Assembly: GCF_027213945.1 (NCBI RefSeq)
Contig: NZ_JAPWGW010000001.1
Coordinates: 682,001 to 746,000, forward strand
Direction of reading: 5' to 3'
Source: Henriciella marina
GTDB lineage: Bacteria > Pseudomonadota > Alphaproteobacteria > Caulobacterales > Hyphomonadaceae
DNA length: 64,000 nt
The notes under the pieces were generated by a model. That model made no database searches, had not been told where the DNA came from, and saw nothing but the letters and a program-made list of their open reading frames with translations. This document shows, in pieces, positions 39,246 through 48,090 of this stretch (its first letter is position 1; every line of letters begins with the position of its first letter). The translations under genes and the position numbers were made by a program.

Positions 39246-39667
39246 TGATTGGTGGGCTGTTCAAGAAGCTGAAATCGTCGCCGAGAAGCGGTGCGCTGAT
39301 CCGATACATTGTGGTTGGCGCGTCCATGAACCTGCTCGCAGCGGCGATCGTCTACATCCAGAGAAAGCTGGGTGTGCCGCATGAAATCGCGTTTGCGGTA
39401 ACGACGGTCGGCAGCTTGTTGCTGAACTTCTACCTGCAGCGGTCTTTTGTCTTCAGGAGTAACGCGGCGATCGTGCGTTCGCTGATCCTTTACACGTTGC
39501 TCTATGCGTCGACCTATCTGTTGCAGATCTCGATCTATCCAGTGTTCGCGACGATCCTTGGCTGGCCAGAGATCCTCTCAGTGCTGTTCAGCGTAGGCGT
39601 GGCGGCGGTCTATTCGTTCGTTGTCTTGTCGCTTGTCGTCTTCAAACCGCCGAACGAGGCGGGCTGA
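39245..39667 (+). CDS. GtrA-like flippase
   Basis: 140 residues, four hydrophobic helices, with VVGASMNLLAAAIVYI at the start and a FYLQRSFVF motif typical of GtrA. GtrA proteins are thought to move polyprenyl-phosphate sugars across the inner membrane. The ATG at 39245 overlaps the stop of the GT2 gene. A GTG at 39242 is possible. Confidence 0.85.
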   Translation: MIGGLFKKLKSSPRSGALIRYIVVGASMNLLAAAIVYIQRKLGVPHEIAFAVTTVGSLLLNFYLQRSFVFRSNAAIVRSLILYTLLYASTYLLQISIYPVFATILGWPEILSVLFSVGVAAVYSFVVLSLVVFKPPNEAG

Positions 39668-39811
39668 GCGGGCCCGTTTTCTGGTGGCCTCGGCCAGTAC
39701 TGAGGTGAGGTTCGAATAGCCGATAGGGGTCAAAAGCCAAAAGCCCCTACCGGGAATCTTTCACTTGAGTCTCGTTCTTTGGAAGGCGGTGGCCGCCGCA
39801 TTCATTCCCTG

Positions 39812-39834
39812 TTTTTGGTCCAGTGGACCAAAAA
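39812..39834. repeat. Palindrome downstream of gtrA and tRNA-Thr
   Basis: TTTTTGGTCC-AGT-GGACCAAAAA: perfect 10-bp arms. It lies between the 3' ends of gtrA (plus strand) and the tRNA (minus strand) and could terminate both. The 192-bp stretch 39668-39859 holds no gene. Confidence 0.5.
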
Positions 39835-39859
39835 TTTGCGAAGCAAACCGGGAAATGAG

Positions 39860-39935
39860 TGGTGCCGCCTAGGTGACTTGAACACCTGACCCCCGCATTA
39901 CGAATGCGATGCTCTACCAGCTGAGCTAAGGCGGC
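39860..39935 (-). tRNA. tRNA-Thr (anticodon CGT)
   Basis: Read on the minus strand the segment folds as a full cloverleaf: acceptor GCCGCCT/AGGCGGC, D-arm GCTC/GAGC, anticodon stem TCGCA/TGCGG with loop TTCGTAA (anticodon CGT), T-arm AGGTG-TTCAAGT-CACCT, and an encoded ACCA end. It decodes ACG threonine codons. Confidence 0.95.
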
Positions 39936-40022
39936 TATCCGTTGGAAGGCGCCTCCATACCTGCAAGTGTGCCGTTCGGCAAGTGGCCAATTCAGAGGGG
40001 TGCAGCGCGCTCCATTGCGTCG

Positions 40023-41492
40023 CTAGTCGTCGTCCTCGGCGCCCCCGCGGACATAGTCTGCCGGCGGTTCGGTCATCGTACGTGTCGGTTCGCTCGCAGG
40101 CGGTAGCGCCTTTTGCGGTTCAGCTTCTCGCGTGCGTACAGCTGCAACTGGTGAGGGGAGGGCAATATAGCGGCCTGCTTCAAGCTCACGTCCATAGGAT
40201 TCGTAGCGTGGATGGATAAGCGTGCCCGCATCGCCGAAGGCGTAGACGAGGCGCGCCCAGTCGCGGCGCGAATAGTCGAAGGCCTGCCCGTTCGGGTCGA
40301 TGTCCGACCATTCGGCTTCTCGCGATGCCGTGCTCGCCATACGTCCCCAGCGGTCAGCTTCGGAATTGTCGCCATAGCCGCGCAGCGCCTGTTCCAGAAG
40401 TAGGCAGAGGCGCGCTGTGGGTTGTTCCTCCACCAGTGGGGCAAGCTCCTTGATGGCGCCGATCCAGTCACGGTCGGCCATTGCAATCTCTGCCTTGAGG
40501 ATCCGGCTTTCACGCGCATCAGGGTTCGTGCCGATCAGCGCGCGCAACCGTGCGGTCTGCGTCTTGGGCGTATCTTCCGGGTCGAGCCGGCGGCTGAGAT
40601 GCGCGAGAGCTGGATGTGGGCTGGAACGCCAACCGAGCTCAAGGACGCCCTGAGCGGCTTTCGCCTTGCCTTCGAGCTTTAGCTGCCGCGCACCATGATA
40701 GGCCGCAGGTGCGAATGCCGGTGAGGCACGAAGGGCATCGGCAAGCAGCTTCTGAGCATCACGCCGCTCTGCATTCGGCATGCTGGTCGCGTGCGCCGTG
40801 TAGAGCACCGAGCGCCTGCGGCGGAGGCTGTCGCCCGAAATGAGGCCGCGGCGCTCACCGATGGCGAGTGTTTCCAGCGCGTCCTGCCAGTGGCCGCGGG
40901 CGACCTGGCTGTCGAAGAGCGATGTGAATGGCCAGTCGGCAGCCGTCTTGAGTTCCAGCGCTTCACGGGCGCGCGCTTCGGCGGCGGCGGTGTCGCCACG
41001 CTCTGTGGCGGCAATGGCCGCGCCGCGGAGGCCGGCAAGTTCGCCGCCCGGCAGGCGGGCCAGCTGGCCCCAGGCGCGCTCGGCGCTTGGCCAATCATGG
41101 GCGATCTCGGCCGTGCGTGCTTCGAGCAGCAGTTTCAGCCGCTCATCATCTGCATGCTGCGCCGCCCGGCTCGCATGTTTGCGCGACAGGCTGATATCGC
41201 CAGCTTCAGCGGCGAGGATCCCGTCGGCGAGTGACCGGTTGGCGCTGCGCTTCTTCGAATTGCGGCGCGCCTGGCCAAAACGCTTCGGCAGCTTGATAAG
41301 ACCGGCAAGGGCCGCCCACACAAGCGCCATGACGGCGCCGAGCAGGATGACACCCAGAATCGCCACGACAAGCTCGATGCTGATTGTGTCAGTGCCGAGC
41401 GTAATGACGACATTGCCCGACAGGCCGGACGCCCAGAGGACGATAAGGCCAGCGACAACGACGAGACAGACGATGAGGAAAAGAGCGATCAT
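40023..41492 (-). CDS. hemY: HemY-like TPR membrane protein
   Basis: 489 residues. Two N-terminal transmembrane segments (about 4-24 and 40-66) precede a long helical region with tetratricopeptide-like repeats. This is the HemY_N plus TPR architecture found next to hemC and hemD across proteobacteria. Its exact role in haem biosynthesis is not established. The last 40 residues are acidic and Pro-rich. It is the last gene of the hemC-hemD-mic60-hemY run, with an 11-bp gap to the Mic60-like gene. Confidence 0.85.
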   Translation of the reverse strand: MIALFLIVCLVVVAGLIVLWASGLSGNVVITLGTDTISIELVVAILGVILLGAVMALVWAALAGLIKLPKRFGQARRNSKKRSANRSLADGILAAEAGDISLSRKHASRAAQHADDERLKLLLEARTAEIAHDWPSAERAWGQLARLPGGELAGLRGAAIAATERGDTAAAEARAREALELKTAADWPFTSLFDSQVARGHWQDALETLAIGERRGLISGDSLRRRRSVLYTAHATSMPNAERRDAQKLLADALRASPAFAPAAYHGARQLKLEGKAKAAQGVLELGWRSSPHPALAHLSRRLDPEDTPKTQTARLRALIGTNPDARESRILKAEIAMADRDWIGAIKELAPLVEEQPTARLCLLLEQALRGYGDNSEADRWGRMASTASREAEWSDIDPNGQAFDYSRRDWARLVYAFGDAGTLIHPRYESYGRELEAGRYIALPSPVAAVRTREAEPQKALPPASEPTRTMTEPPADYVRGGAEDDD

Positions 41493-41503
41493 TGGAGACT
41501 CAT

Positions 41504-42694
41504 CTAAGGGGTTTGCGCGGCAAATTCGAGGCGAAGGGCGCCAATCGCGCTTTGGGCGTCAACCTGATTGCGAGCATAGGTGAGCCAGTCCGCGTAAACA
41601 GCCCGGCTTTCTGCGGGCAGACCTTCGAGCGTTGAAATCGCTTCTTCAAGATCACCAGCTTCTAGGGCGGCTTCAGCCCGTAAGAGAATATCAGGGACAA
41701 TGCTTGCGCCGCTGCCACGCCGGACGGAGACCGTGTCGCCGAAGATCGTGTCGACCCAGCCCGGTTCGCCAGCCGCCTGACTATCCTTGTCCAGCGCGTC
41801 GCCCTTTAACTCATCGAAGCGTCCCAGAAGCATGGCGAGGCTGGGGACTGGGCCACGCGACAAGCGCTCCAGCGTAGCAGCGGCTTCACTGGCGGGCTGG
41901 AGTTCCTGCAAGCGTTGTGCGGACGCTTCAAAGCTCGCCCCTGCGGAGATGGCGTTCTCGATGGAGGCGATTGCAAGCGCGCTTTCAGCTGCTGACGTGG
42001 CAGAGCGCCGGGCGTTTTCTGCGCGTCTGGAGGTTTCAGCGCCAGCCTCTTCCAGTGCAGACTGCGCGGAAGCGAGCTGCTGCACGCGGGCCCGGAGGCT
42101 CGAGACTTCCTGCTTCAGGGCTGCAAGTTCCGCTGAGGTGGGCGCGCTTTCACTGTCGAAAGTCTGGAGCGCGGCTTCAAGATCGGCAATGCGCTGGGGG
42201 TCAATCGAAGACGTTGCGGCTGGCTGGTTTTCCAGCGCCGCTTCCACCGCTTCAATTCGGGCAGAGAGGTCGACAAGTGCACCTTCATCGACAGTGGTGT
42301 TATCGGTGGGCGTCGCATTCGCAGCGGGCGCAGTATCGAGCGTTTCGATGTCGCTGCCTAGCCTGTCGATCCGCGCGCTGATGTCGCTGACTTGCTGTTC
42401 AAGCGTTTCAATGCGGCTGACCAGCTCTCCCTGGCGATCCGTCATCGCGGCAAGGCCGGTCGCGGTCTCGTCCGGCTTCAACCCTTTCTGCAGGAGGCCG
42501 GACGACCAGAGGGAAAGCCCAAGCGCGCCGAAGGCGACAAGCATCACGAACAGAAGAGAGAGCCAGCCCGGCCCGCTGCTGGACGTCTTGCGGGCAGGTG
42601 TTTCGTCGGCGCGGGTTTCCTGCGCAGACTCGTGCTCTGCCGGTTCGAACTCGGCATCGATCGGATCTGTAGTCGGGGTCTGCGGATCACTCAT
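41504..42694 (-). CDS. Mic60/mitofilin-like inner-membrane protein
   Basis: 396 residues. An acidic cytoplasmic N-terminus (1-40), one transmembrane helix (about 43-66), a long coiled-coil region (about 75-240, with heptads such as RIETLEQQVSDISARIDRLGSDIETL) and a C-terminal helical domain. This is the alphaproteobacterial Mic60 layout, and the location beside hem genes agrees with published comparisons. It may shape inner-membrane junctions. Plain HemX-type methyltransferase homology is not visible. Confidence 0.75.
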   Translation of the reverse strand: MSDPQTPTTDPIDAEFEPAEHESAQETRADETPARKTSSSGPGWLSLLFVMLVAFGALGLSLWSSGLLQKGLKPDETATGLAAMTDRQGELVSRIETLEQQVSDISARIDRLGSDIETLDTAPAANATPTDNTTVDEGALVDLSARIEAVEAALENQPAATSSIDPQRIADLEAALQTFDSESAPTSAELAALKQEVSSLRARVQQLASAQSALEEAGAETSRRAENARRSATSAAESALAIASIENAISAGASFEASAQRLQELQPASEAAATLERLSRGPVPSLAMLLGRFDELKGDALDKDSQAAGEPGWVDTIFGDTVSVRRGSGASIVPDILLRAEAALEAGDLEEAISTLEGLPAESRAVYADWLTYARNQVDAQSAIGALRLEFAAQTP

Positions 42695-42754
42695 TCGGGT
42701 TCATCCTGTCGGCTCCGGGCCAATCGGTCCAGATGCCCTTCAATGTATTGCCGC

Positions 42755-43474
42755 TCAGCGCGCCACAAGCAAACGGTCGAGCGTTTCCAGGAGGTGCGCT
42801 TCGTCTGGATGGTCTGCAACGTCAATCAGGTCCTCACCGCCCTCACGCAGGGGCCCGGCCGCCTGCTCTGAGATCGCAACGTACGAGATGCGACTAAGGT
42901 CCAGACCCTCGCTGAGATCCATGAAAGCCTTCGCCCCTTTCGCGGAGTGGATGAGGACAATGCAGCGCTCACCTCGTTCTATCGCTGCGCGAGCAGCCGG
43001 AGCGAGGCCGGGCGCGTGGCTGGCCTCATAGAGGGCGAGGAAGTCGACCTCAAATCCCTCCCGCTCGAGCGCAGCTTTCACAATGCCTTTTGCCGCGGAA
43101 TTGGCGACATGCAGCAAGCGCTTGGACTGGCCCGACGGCCAGTGATGGGCGATATAATGCGCGAGGTCCTCGGCATTGCCTGATGACTGATGCACGGGGC
43201 TGTAGCCTTCGAGCAGCGCCTCTGACGCTGTTGCAGGTCCGACGCACCATGCAGGCAGCTCGCGCGCTTTGGTTTCGGCTGACAGGAAGCGCACGCCATT
43301 CGCGCTGGTAAAGATCAGCCCGCCATATGCTGAGAGGTCCGGGAGGCTGGCTTCACTGCGAGATAGCTCGATGGCCGGCGTGACGATGGCGGTCAGGCCA
43401 CGTTCTTTCAGGGCCTGCGCGGTCTGGTTTGCGCCCGGCTGGCTGCGGGTAACAATGATGGGCGGGCTAGTCAT
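42755..43474 (-). CDS. hemD: Uroporphyrinogen-III synthase
   Basis: 239 residues, two Rossmann-like lobes (VTRSQPGANQTAQALKERG early, then a YEAS linker). Conservation in this family is low; context after hemC makes the call. It closes and inverts ring D of hydroxymethylbilane. The ATG at 43474 overlaps the hemC stop by 8 nt; the frame open further upstream lies inside hemC. Confidence 0.88.
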   Translation of the reverse strand: MTSPPIIVTRSQPGANQTAQALKERGLTAIVTPAIELSRSEASLPDLSAYGGLIFTSANGVRFLSAETKARELPAWCVGPATASEALLEGYSPVHQSSGNAEDLAHYIAHHWPSGQSKRLLHVANSAAKGIVKAALEREGFEVDFLALYEASHAPGLAPAARAAIERGERCIVLIHSAKGAKAFMDLSEGLDLSRISYVAISEQAAGPLREGGEDLIDVADHPDEAHLLETLDRLLVAR

Positions 43475-44429
43475 CTTCGAAGGCTGGCAAATCGCCGCCA
43501 GCTGCTTCACGGATGCGCTGGCCGATGCTGCGGCCAAGGCCTGCCAGTGCCTCATCGGTCACCTCGCCTGACAGCGCGTCCGCCTGCATCCAGCGGCGCG
43601 AGCCATCCGGCTCCAGCACTTCGCCGTCGAACAGCCATTTGCCGTCTTCCAGCCTCGCATGGCCGCCCATGGCTGTGCGGCAGGAGCCGTCGAGTTCAAC
43701 GAGGAAGGCGCGCTCAGCGGTGGCGGCGAGGCGGCTCTGCTCATGGTTCAGCGATTTGATGAGGTCGACGACGGCGGGGTCGAGATCGTCGGGGCGCGCG
43801 GCGACCGTAATGATGCCCTGGCCCGCAGCCGGGATCATGTCACTGATCGGGACCGGCACAGCGACATGTGTCATTTCGAGACGTTCGAGTCCGGACATGG
43901 CGAGATAGGTCGCGTCAGCGAGGCCATCTTCGAGCTTTTTCATCCGCGTCTGCACATTGCCGCGGAAGGTGACGATCTTGAGGTCGGGCCGCATGGCCAG
44001 CGTCTGGGATTCGCGCCGCAGGCTGGCTGTGCCGACGGTCGCGCCTGCTGGAAGGTCGCGCGCGCTTTTGACACCTGTCAGGGAAATGAAGCCGTCGCGC
44101 GGATCTTCGCGCTCTGGAAAGGCAAGGAGGGCCTGCCCATCCGGTAGCGCGCCCGGCACGTCCTTCAGGCTGTGAACCGCGAGATCGCACCGACCATCAT
44201 CCACCGCCTGATCGATTTCACGCGTGAAAAGACCCTTGCCGCCGGCATTGATGAGCCGCTGCGTTGTCAGCTTGTCGCCGCCTGTCGTGAAGGTCACGAT
44301 CTCGCAGGTGACCTCGCCGTTTCCAAGGCGTTCAAGGTCTGCGCCCACCTGCCGTGCCTGCACCAGGGCCAGCGGAGACCCTCTGGTGCCGATTCTGAGT
44401 TTTAGCTTGGGGGCAAGACCTGCGGGCAT
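43467..44429 (-). CDS. hemC: Hydroxymethylbilane synthase (porphobilinogen deaminase)
   Basis: 320 residues. The N-terminal GTRGSPLALVQARQV, the LAVHSLKDVP motif, and the dipyrromethane-carrying Cys250 in LDGSCRTAMGGHA are all present. It polymerises four porphobilinogens. Divergent from the GH5 gene with a 130-bp gap. Confidence 0.97.
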   Translation of the reverse strand: MPAGLAPKLKLRIGTRGSPLALVQARQVGADLERLGNGEVTCEIVTFTTGGDKLTTQRLINAGGKGLFTREIDQAVDDGRCDLAVHSLKDVPGALPDGQALLAFPEREDPRDGFISLTGVKSARDLPAGATVGTASLRRESQTLAMRPDLKIVTFRGNVQTRMKKLEDGLADATYLAMSGLERLEMTHVAVPVPISDMIPAAGQGIITVAARPDDLDPAVVDLIKSLNHEQSRLAATAERAFLVELDGSCRTAMGGHARLEDGKWLFDGEVLEPDGSRRWMQADALSGEVTDEALAGLGRSIGQRIREAAGGDLPAFEDD

Positions 44430-44504
44430 GTCATCTCCAGATTGTGATCGATTGCCTGCTACAGATTAAGGCGATGGCAGGCAAGACAGGGCTAGGCAGT
44501 GAGA

Positions 44505-44527
44505 GCTGGCATAATGTATGCGCCAGC
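44505..44527. promoter_or_regulatory. Candidate operator upstream of the GH5 gene
   Basis: GCTGGC (44505-44510) and GCCAGC (44522-44527) bracket ATAATGTATGC, where ATA-ATG-TAT extends the symmetry. It lies 33 bp before the GH5 start in the hemC/GH5 divergent gap. Confidence 0.35.
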
Positions 44528-44559
44528 AGTGCAAGAATTGCCCGCCAAGGAGACTGCCC

Positions 44560-45570
44560 ATGCTGGTCCGTTTTGCCAGTTCCGTTCTCGCTCTTACGCT
44601 TATGGCGTGTTCGGAGCCGTCTTCGTCAGCGGCTCCACGCGGCGATATTCGCGTGCCAGCCTCTCCTGTTGATCGTTGCATGAACCTCGGCGGAGCCCTG
44701 GAAGCACCCAATGAAGGCGACTGGGGCTATACGATCCGCGCAGAAGACCTTGAGACCATCAAGGCGGCTGGCTTCGACACGGTGCGCCTGCCTGTGCGCT
44801 GGGACATCCATGCTATGCAGCGTGCGCCCTATACGATCCGGCAGCACCATATCGACAGGGTAAAAGAAGTCATCGCGCAGGCGGATGCTGCAGGCCTCCA
44901 GACGATCGTGGACCTGCATCACTATAACGAGCTGATGTCGCGTCCTGATGCGCATTATGAGCGGCTTTTTGCCATGTGGCGCCAGATTGCCGAGGCGCTG
45001 CAGGATGCGCCCGACAGTGTCATCCTCGAGCTTCTGAATGAGCCGAATAACAAGATGACGGTCGAGCGCACCGATGCGGTGAATGCAGAACTTCTCTCTA
45101 TCGTTCGAGAATACCATCCGGACCGTTGGGTCGTGGTGGGCAGCGCTGGCTGGGGCTCACTCTCGGCCCTTCTTGAAAGCGATCCGCCAGAGGATGACCG
45201 GATCATCCTGACCTTCCACAGCTATGAACCCTATGACTTTACCCATCAGGGCGCTTTCTTCGCTGACCCGCCGCCGCCAACCGGAACACGCTGGGGCACG
45301 GTAGCCGAGTATAGCGAGATCAATGCAGGTGCCGAAGCGGCCGCCCGGTTTGCGAGCGAGCAGGGCCATCCCATGCTGCTGGGTGAATTTGGCGTCTATG
45401 AAGAGGTGCCGCTGGAGCAACGTGCCGTCTGGACGCGGGCCATGCGAAAGGCAGCAGAGGACCGTGGCATTGGCTGGTGCTACTGGGACTTTGCGACCAC
45501 CTTCAAGGCTTACAATCTTGAGCGCGATGAGTGGATCTATTCGATCAAGAGCGCGCTCCTCGACAACTGA
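44560..45570 (+). CDS. Glycoside hydrolase family 5 lipoprotein
   Basis: 336 residues. A signal peptide with lipobox LMAC (C17) is followed by a GH5 TIM barrel. Visible motifs are GFDTVRLPVRW, DLHHYNE, acid/base E161 in LLNEPNN and nucleophile E276 in LLGEFGVYE. It probably cleaves a beta-glucan or mannan-type chain outside the cytoplasm. The specificity is unknown. AAGGAG precedes the ATG at 44560. Confidence 0.88.
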   Translation: MLVRFASSVLALTLMACSEPSSSAAPRGDIRVPASPVDRCMNLGGALEAPNEGDWGYTIRAEDLETIKAAGFDTVRLPVRWDIHAMQRAPYTIRQHHIDRVKEVIAQADAAGLQTIVDLHHYNELMSRPDAHYERLFAMWRQIAEALQDAPDSVILELLNEPNNKMTVERTDAVNAELLSIVREYHPDRWVVVGSAGWGSLSALLESDPPEDDRIILTFHSYEPYDFTHQGAFFADPPPPTGTRWGTVAEYSEINAGAEAAARFASEQGHPMLLGEFGVYEEVPLEQRAVWTRAMRKAAEDRGIGWCYWDFATTFKAYNLERDEWIYSIKSALLDN

Positions 45571-45615
45571 GGCGCCACGCTTCCGATTTCAGGCTGTGCG
45601 CCTTAAGTGAGGGCC

Positions 45616-46701
45616 ATGACCTCTCACACGGTTCTTGGAATTGAAACGAGCTGCGACGAGACTGCGGCGGCCGTCCTGCGTCTGGAGGACGGACGCGCGA
45701 CCATACTGTCGGAAATCGTAAGGTCGCAGGTCGAGGCCCACGCGCCCTATGGCGGGGTCGTGCCAGAGATTGCCGCTCGCGCGCATGCCGATATTGCAGA
45801 CCAGATTGTTGCGGCCGCTATGGAAGAGAGCGGGCTGTCGCTGGCTGAGCTGGACGGTATCGCAGCGACTTCAGGGCCGGGCCTTATTGGCGGGGTAATG
45901 GTCGGCATGATGACCGGCAAGGCGCTGGCGCTTGCGTCCGGCAAGCCCTTCCTGCCGGTGAACCATCTCGAAGGCCATGCGCTCTCGCCGCGCCTCGCTG
46001 AAGACTGCGACTTCCCTTATCTCCTGTTGCTCGTGTCCGGTGGCCACTGCCAGTTCATCGAAGTGCGCGGGCTCGGTGAGTACAGGCGGCTCGGCACCAC
46101 GATCGACGATGCCGCCGGTGAAGCCTTCGACAAGCTTGCCAAGCTGCTGGGGCTTGGTTTTCCGGGCGGGCCAGCTGTCGAGCGGACCGCCGCGGGCGGC
46201 GATCCGAAGCGTTACAAGCTACCGCGCCCGCTCATGGACCGGGACGGTCTCGATATGAGTTTTGCAGGCCTCAAGACGGCTGCGGCCCGGATCATTGAGG
46301 CGGGCGACCTTTTGGAGCAGGACAAAAGCGATCTCTGCGCCAGCTATCAGGCGGCCATTGCTGATTGCCTGACCCAGCGAGCCGACCGGGCTCTTGGCAT
46401 GTTCGAAGCCGATGGCGATAAGCGGCTGGTTGTTGCAGGTGGTGTTGCGGCCAATCAGGTGATCCGGACCAGTCTGGAGGAGGCCACCAGACGGCATGGC
46501 GCACGACTGATCGCGCCGCCACTCCGCCACTGTACCGATAATGCGGCCATGATTGCGCTCGCGGGCGCAGAGCATCTTGCTGCCGGTCAGGTTGATGCGG
46601 ATGCGATGAGCTTCTCCGCGCGGCCACGCTGGCCGCTGGATGAGGCAAGTGCCCTTTCTGACCCGGCCTATGGCGGCGGAAAGCGCGGCGCGAAAGCCTG
46701 A
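45616..46701 (+). CDS. tsaD: tRNA N6-adenosine threonylcarbamoyltransferase
   Basis: 361 residues of the Kae1/TsaD ASKHA fold: [14 protein letters not shown], metal-binding [30 protein letters not shown] and GGVAANQ. It transfers the threonylcarbamoyl group to A37. It works with TsaE, encoded at 11569. I use the ATG at 45616; a GTG three codons earlier is possible. Convergent with the tetR-like gene, 3 bp apart. Confidence 0.97.
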   Translation: MTSHTVLGIETSCDETAAAVLRLEDGRATILSEIVRSQVEAHAPYGGVVPEIAARAHADIADQIVAAAMEESGLSLAELDGIAATSGPGLIGGVMVGMMTGKALALASGKPFLPVNHLEGHALSPRLAEDCDFPYLLLLVSGGHCQFIEVRGLGEYRRLGTTIDDAAGEAFDKLAKLLGLGFPGGPAVERTAAGGDPKRYKLPRPLMDRDGLDMSFAGLKTAAARIIEAGDLLEQDKSDLCASYQAAIADCLTQRADRALGMFEADGDKRLVVAGGVAANQVIRTSLEEATRRHGARLIAPPLRHCTDNAAMIALAGAEHLAAGQVDADAMSFSARPRWPLDEASALSDPAYGGGKRGAKA

Positions 46702-46704
46702 CGC

Positions 46705-47316
46705 TTAAGGTTTCAGCAGCTGGATAAGGTGGGCGGCCTGATCGCGGGAGAAGCCCTCTTTGAGCGGCGCCCTCATCACGATGAGATTGTGCCAGGCCGG
46801 TGAGATCAGCAGGTTTACCGCTTCGTCGATATCATAGTCGCGGCGAATCAGCTGCTTGGCGGCGATCTCGGCGAGGATGAGGCGAAGCGGGGCGCGGATA
46901 TTGGCCTTCATCCAGTTGCGCCAGCTTTCGCCCGCAGTCTTTTCGTCGGCAGCAGCGATGAGCGCACCGCGCAGGACAGCATGGCCGTTACCTGCACGGG
47001 TGACGGTCTCGATTGGCAGGATGAGCGCTGCAATACGTTCTGCTGGATCAGTCTCGGCTGCTTGTGAGACGGCCGGTAAAAGGCCAATCGCCGCCTCAAC
47101 GCACATGCTACCTGTTGCAGGCCACCAGCGATAGATCGTCTGCTTGGAGGCGTGGGCGGTACGCGCCACGCTGTCGACGCTGAACTTGCGCCAGCCAGAG
47201 CGAACCAGTTCTTCGCGCGTGGCTTCTAGGATCGCGACCCTTGAGGCTTCGCTTCGACGCGGGCCTTGCCTGCGGCGTGCTGGTTTCGATTTCTTTGAAG
47301 ATGTGTCTTCAGTCAT
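46705..47316 (-). CDS. TetR family transcriptional regulator
   Basis: 203 residues. The HTH lies at about residues 26-70 (RVAILEATREELVRSGWRKFSVDSVARTAHASKQTIYRWW), followed by an all-helical ligand domain. A basic N-terminal arm (KKSKPARRRQGPRRSE) precedes it. ATG at 47316. It is divergent from a carbonic anhydrase gene and may repress that gene and itself from the palindromes in the gap. Confidence 0.9.
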   Translation of the reverse strand: MTEDTSSKKSKPARRRQGPRRSEASRVAILEATREELVRSGWRKFSVDSVARTAHASKQTIYRWWPATGSMCVEAAIGLLPAVSQAAETDPAERIAALILPIETVTRAGNGHAVLRGALIAAADEKTAGESWRNWMKANIRAPLRLILAEIAAKQLIRRDYDIDEAVNLLISPAWHNLIVMRAPLKEGFSRDQAAHLIQLLKP

Positions 47317-47466
47317 CCACCCATTCCCAGGACCCGAGTCTCGAAGCCTATCCCAATCAATAGAGTTTTCAAAAGGATTGATCGCAACTTCAAATTTTGA
47401 CCTATCGAACATTGCCGAGCAGGCGGGTTCTGACTAGTTCCGGGTCAGAATAAGGGAAAGATCGAC
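47317..47466. promoter_or_regulatory. TetR/carbonic anhydrase divergent promoter with palindromes
   Basis: Two inverted repeats stand out: ATCAAT-N15-ATTGAT (47356-47382) and TTCTGAC-N9-GTCAGAA (47428-47450). The second lies directly before the ribosome site of the carbonic anhydrase. Either could be the TetR operator. Confidence 0.45.
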
Positions 47467-48090
47467 ATGCGTTCACCTGATGAATTGATTGACGGCTATC
47501 GCGCGTTCAGGCGCGGCACCTACAAGCAGCAGGCCAAGCTTTATGAAACGCTGGGCGAAGGCCAGAACCCGAATGTGATGCTGATTGGCTGCGCCGACAG
47601 CCGGGCAGAGCCAGCTGACATCTTCAATGCAGCGCCGGGCCAGCTATTCGTCGTGCGCAATGTTGCCAATCTCGTGCCACCCTATGAGACGGGTGGCGGC
47701 CAGCACGGTGTCAGTGCGGCGCTCGAATTCGCGGTCACAGCGCTGGAGGTCGAGCACATTGTAATCATGGGTCATGGCGGCTGCGGCGGCGTGAATGCGT
47801 CCCTTTCCGCCGCGAATGACAAGCCGGTTGGAGAGTTCATCGCGCCATGGGTCAAACTGCTCGACGAGGCGCGTGACAAGGTGCTCGCCGCCAATCCGGA
47901 AGACCCGCAGCGCGCGCTCGAATTCGCAGGCGTGGAGCAGTCGCTCAGAAATTTGATGACATTTCCCTTTGTTGAAGAGCGCGTGAAGACAGGCAAGCTG
48001 ACGCTGCACGGGGCCTGGTTCGCGATTGCGCTCGGCCAGCTTTACTGGCGCAGCGCAACCACCGGTGAGTTCGAGCTGATCGAAGCCTAG
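47467..48090 (+). CDS. Beta-class carbonic anhydrase
   Basis: 207 residues. The zinc ligands are C42, H103 and C106, with the D44-R46 dyad in GCADSRAEP and GHGGCGG, as in clade-type I beta enzymes. It interconverts CO2 and bicarbonate in the cytoplasm. AAGGGAAAG precedes the ATG at 47467. Its stop shares the CTAG at 48087-48090 with the LysE-type gene. Confidence 0.95.
   Translation: MRSPDELIDGYRAFRRGTYKQQAKLYETLGEGQNPNVMLIGCADSRAEPADIFNAAPGQLFVVRNVANLVPPYETGGGQHGVSAALEFAVTALEVEHIVIMGHGGCGGVNASLSAANDKPVGEFIAPWVKLLDEARDKVLAANPEDPQRALEFAGVEQSLRNLMTFPFVEERVKTGKLTLHGAWFAIALGQLYWRSATTGEFELIEA

Noticed and set aside
41787-43031. Open frame of 414 codons on the plus strand
   Set aside because: Covers the Mic60-like and hemD genes in antisense. 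Ser/Ala-rich shadow.
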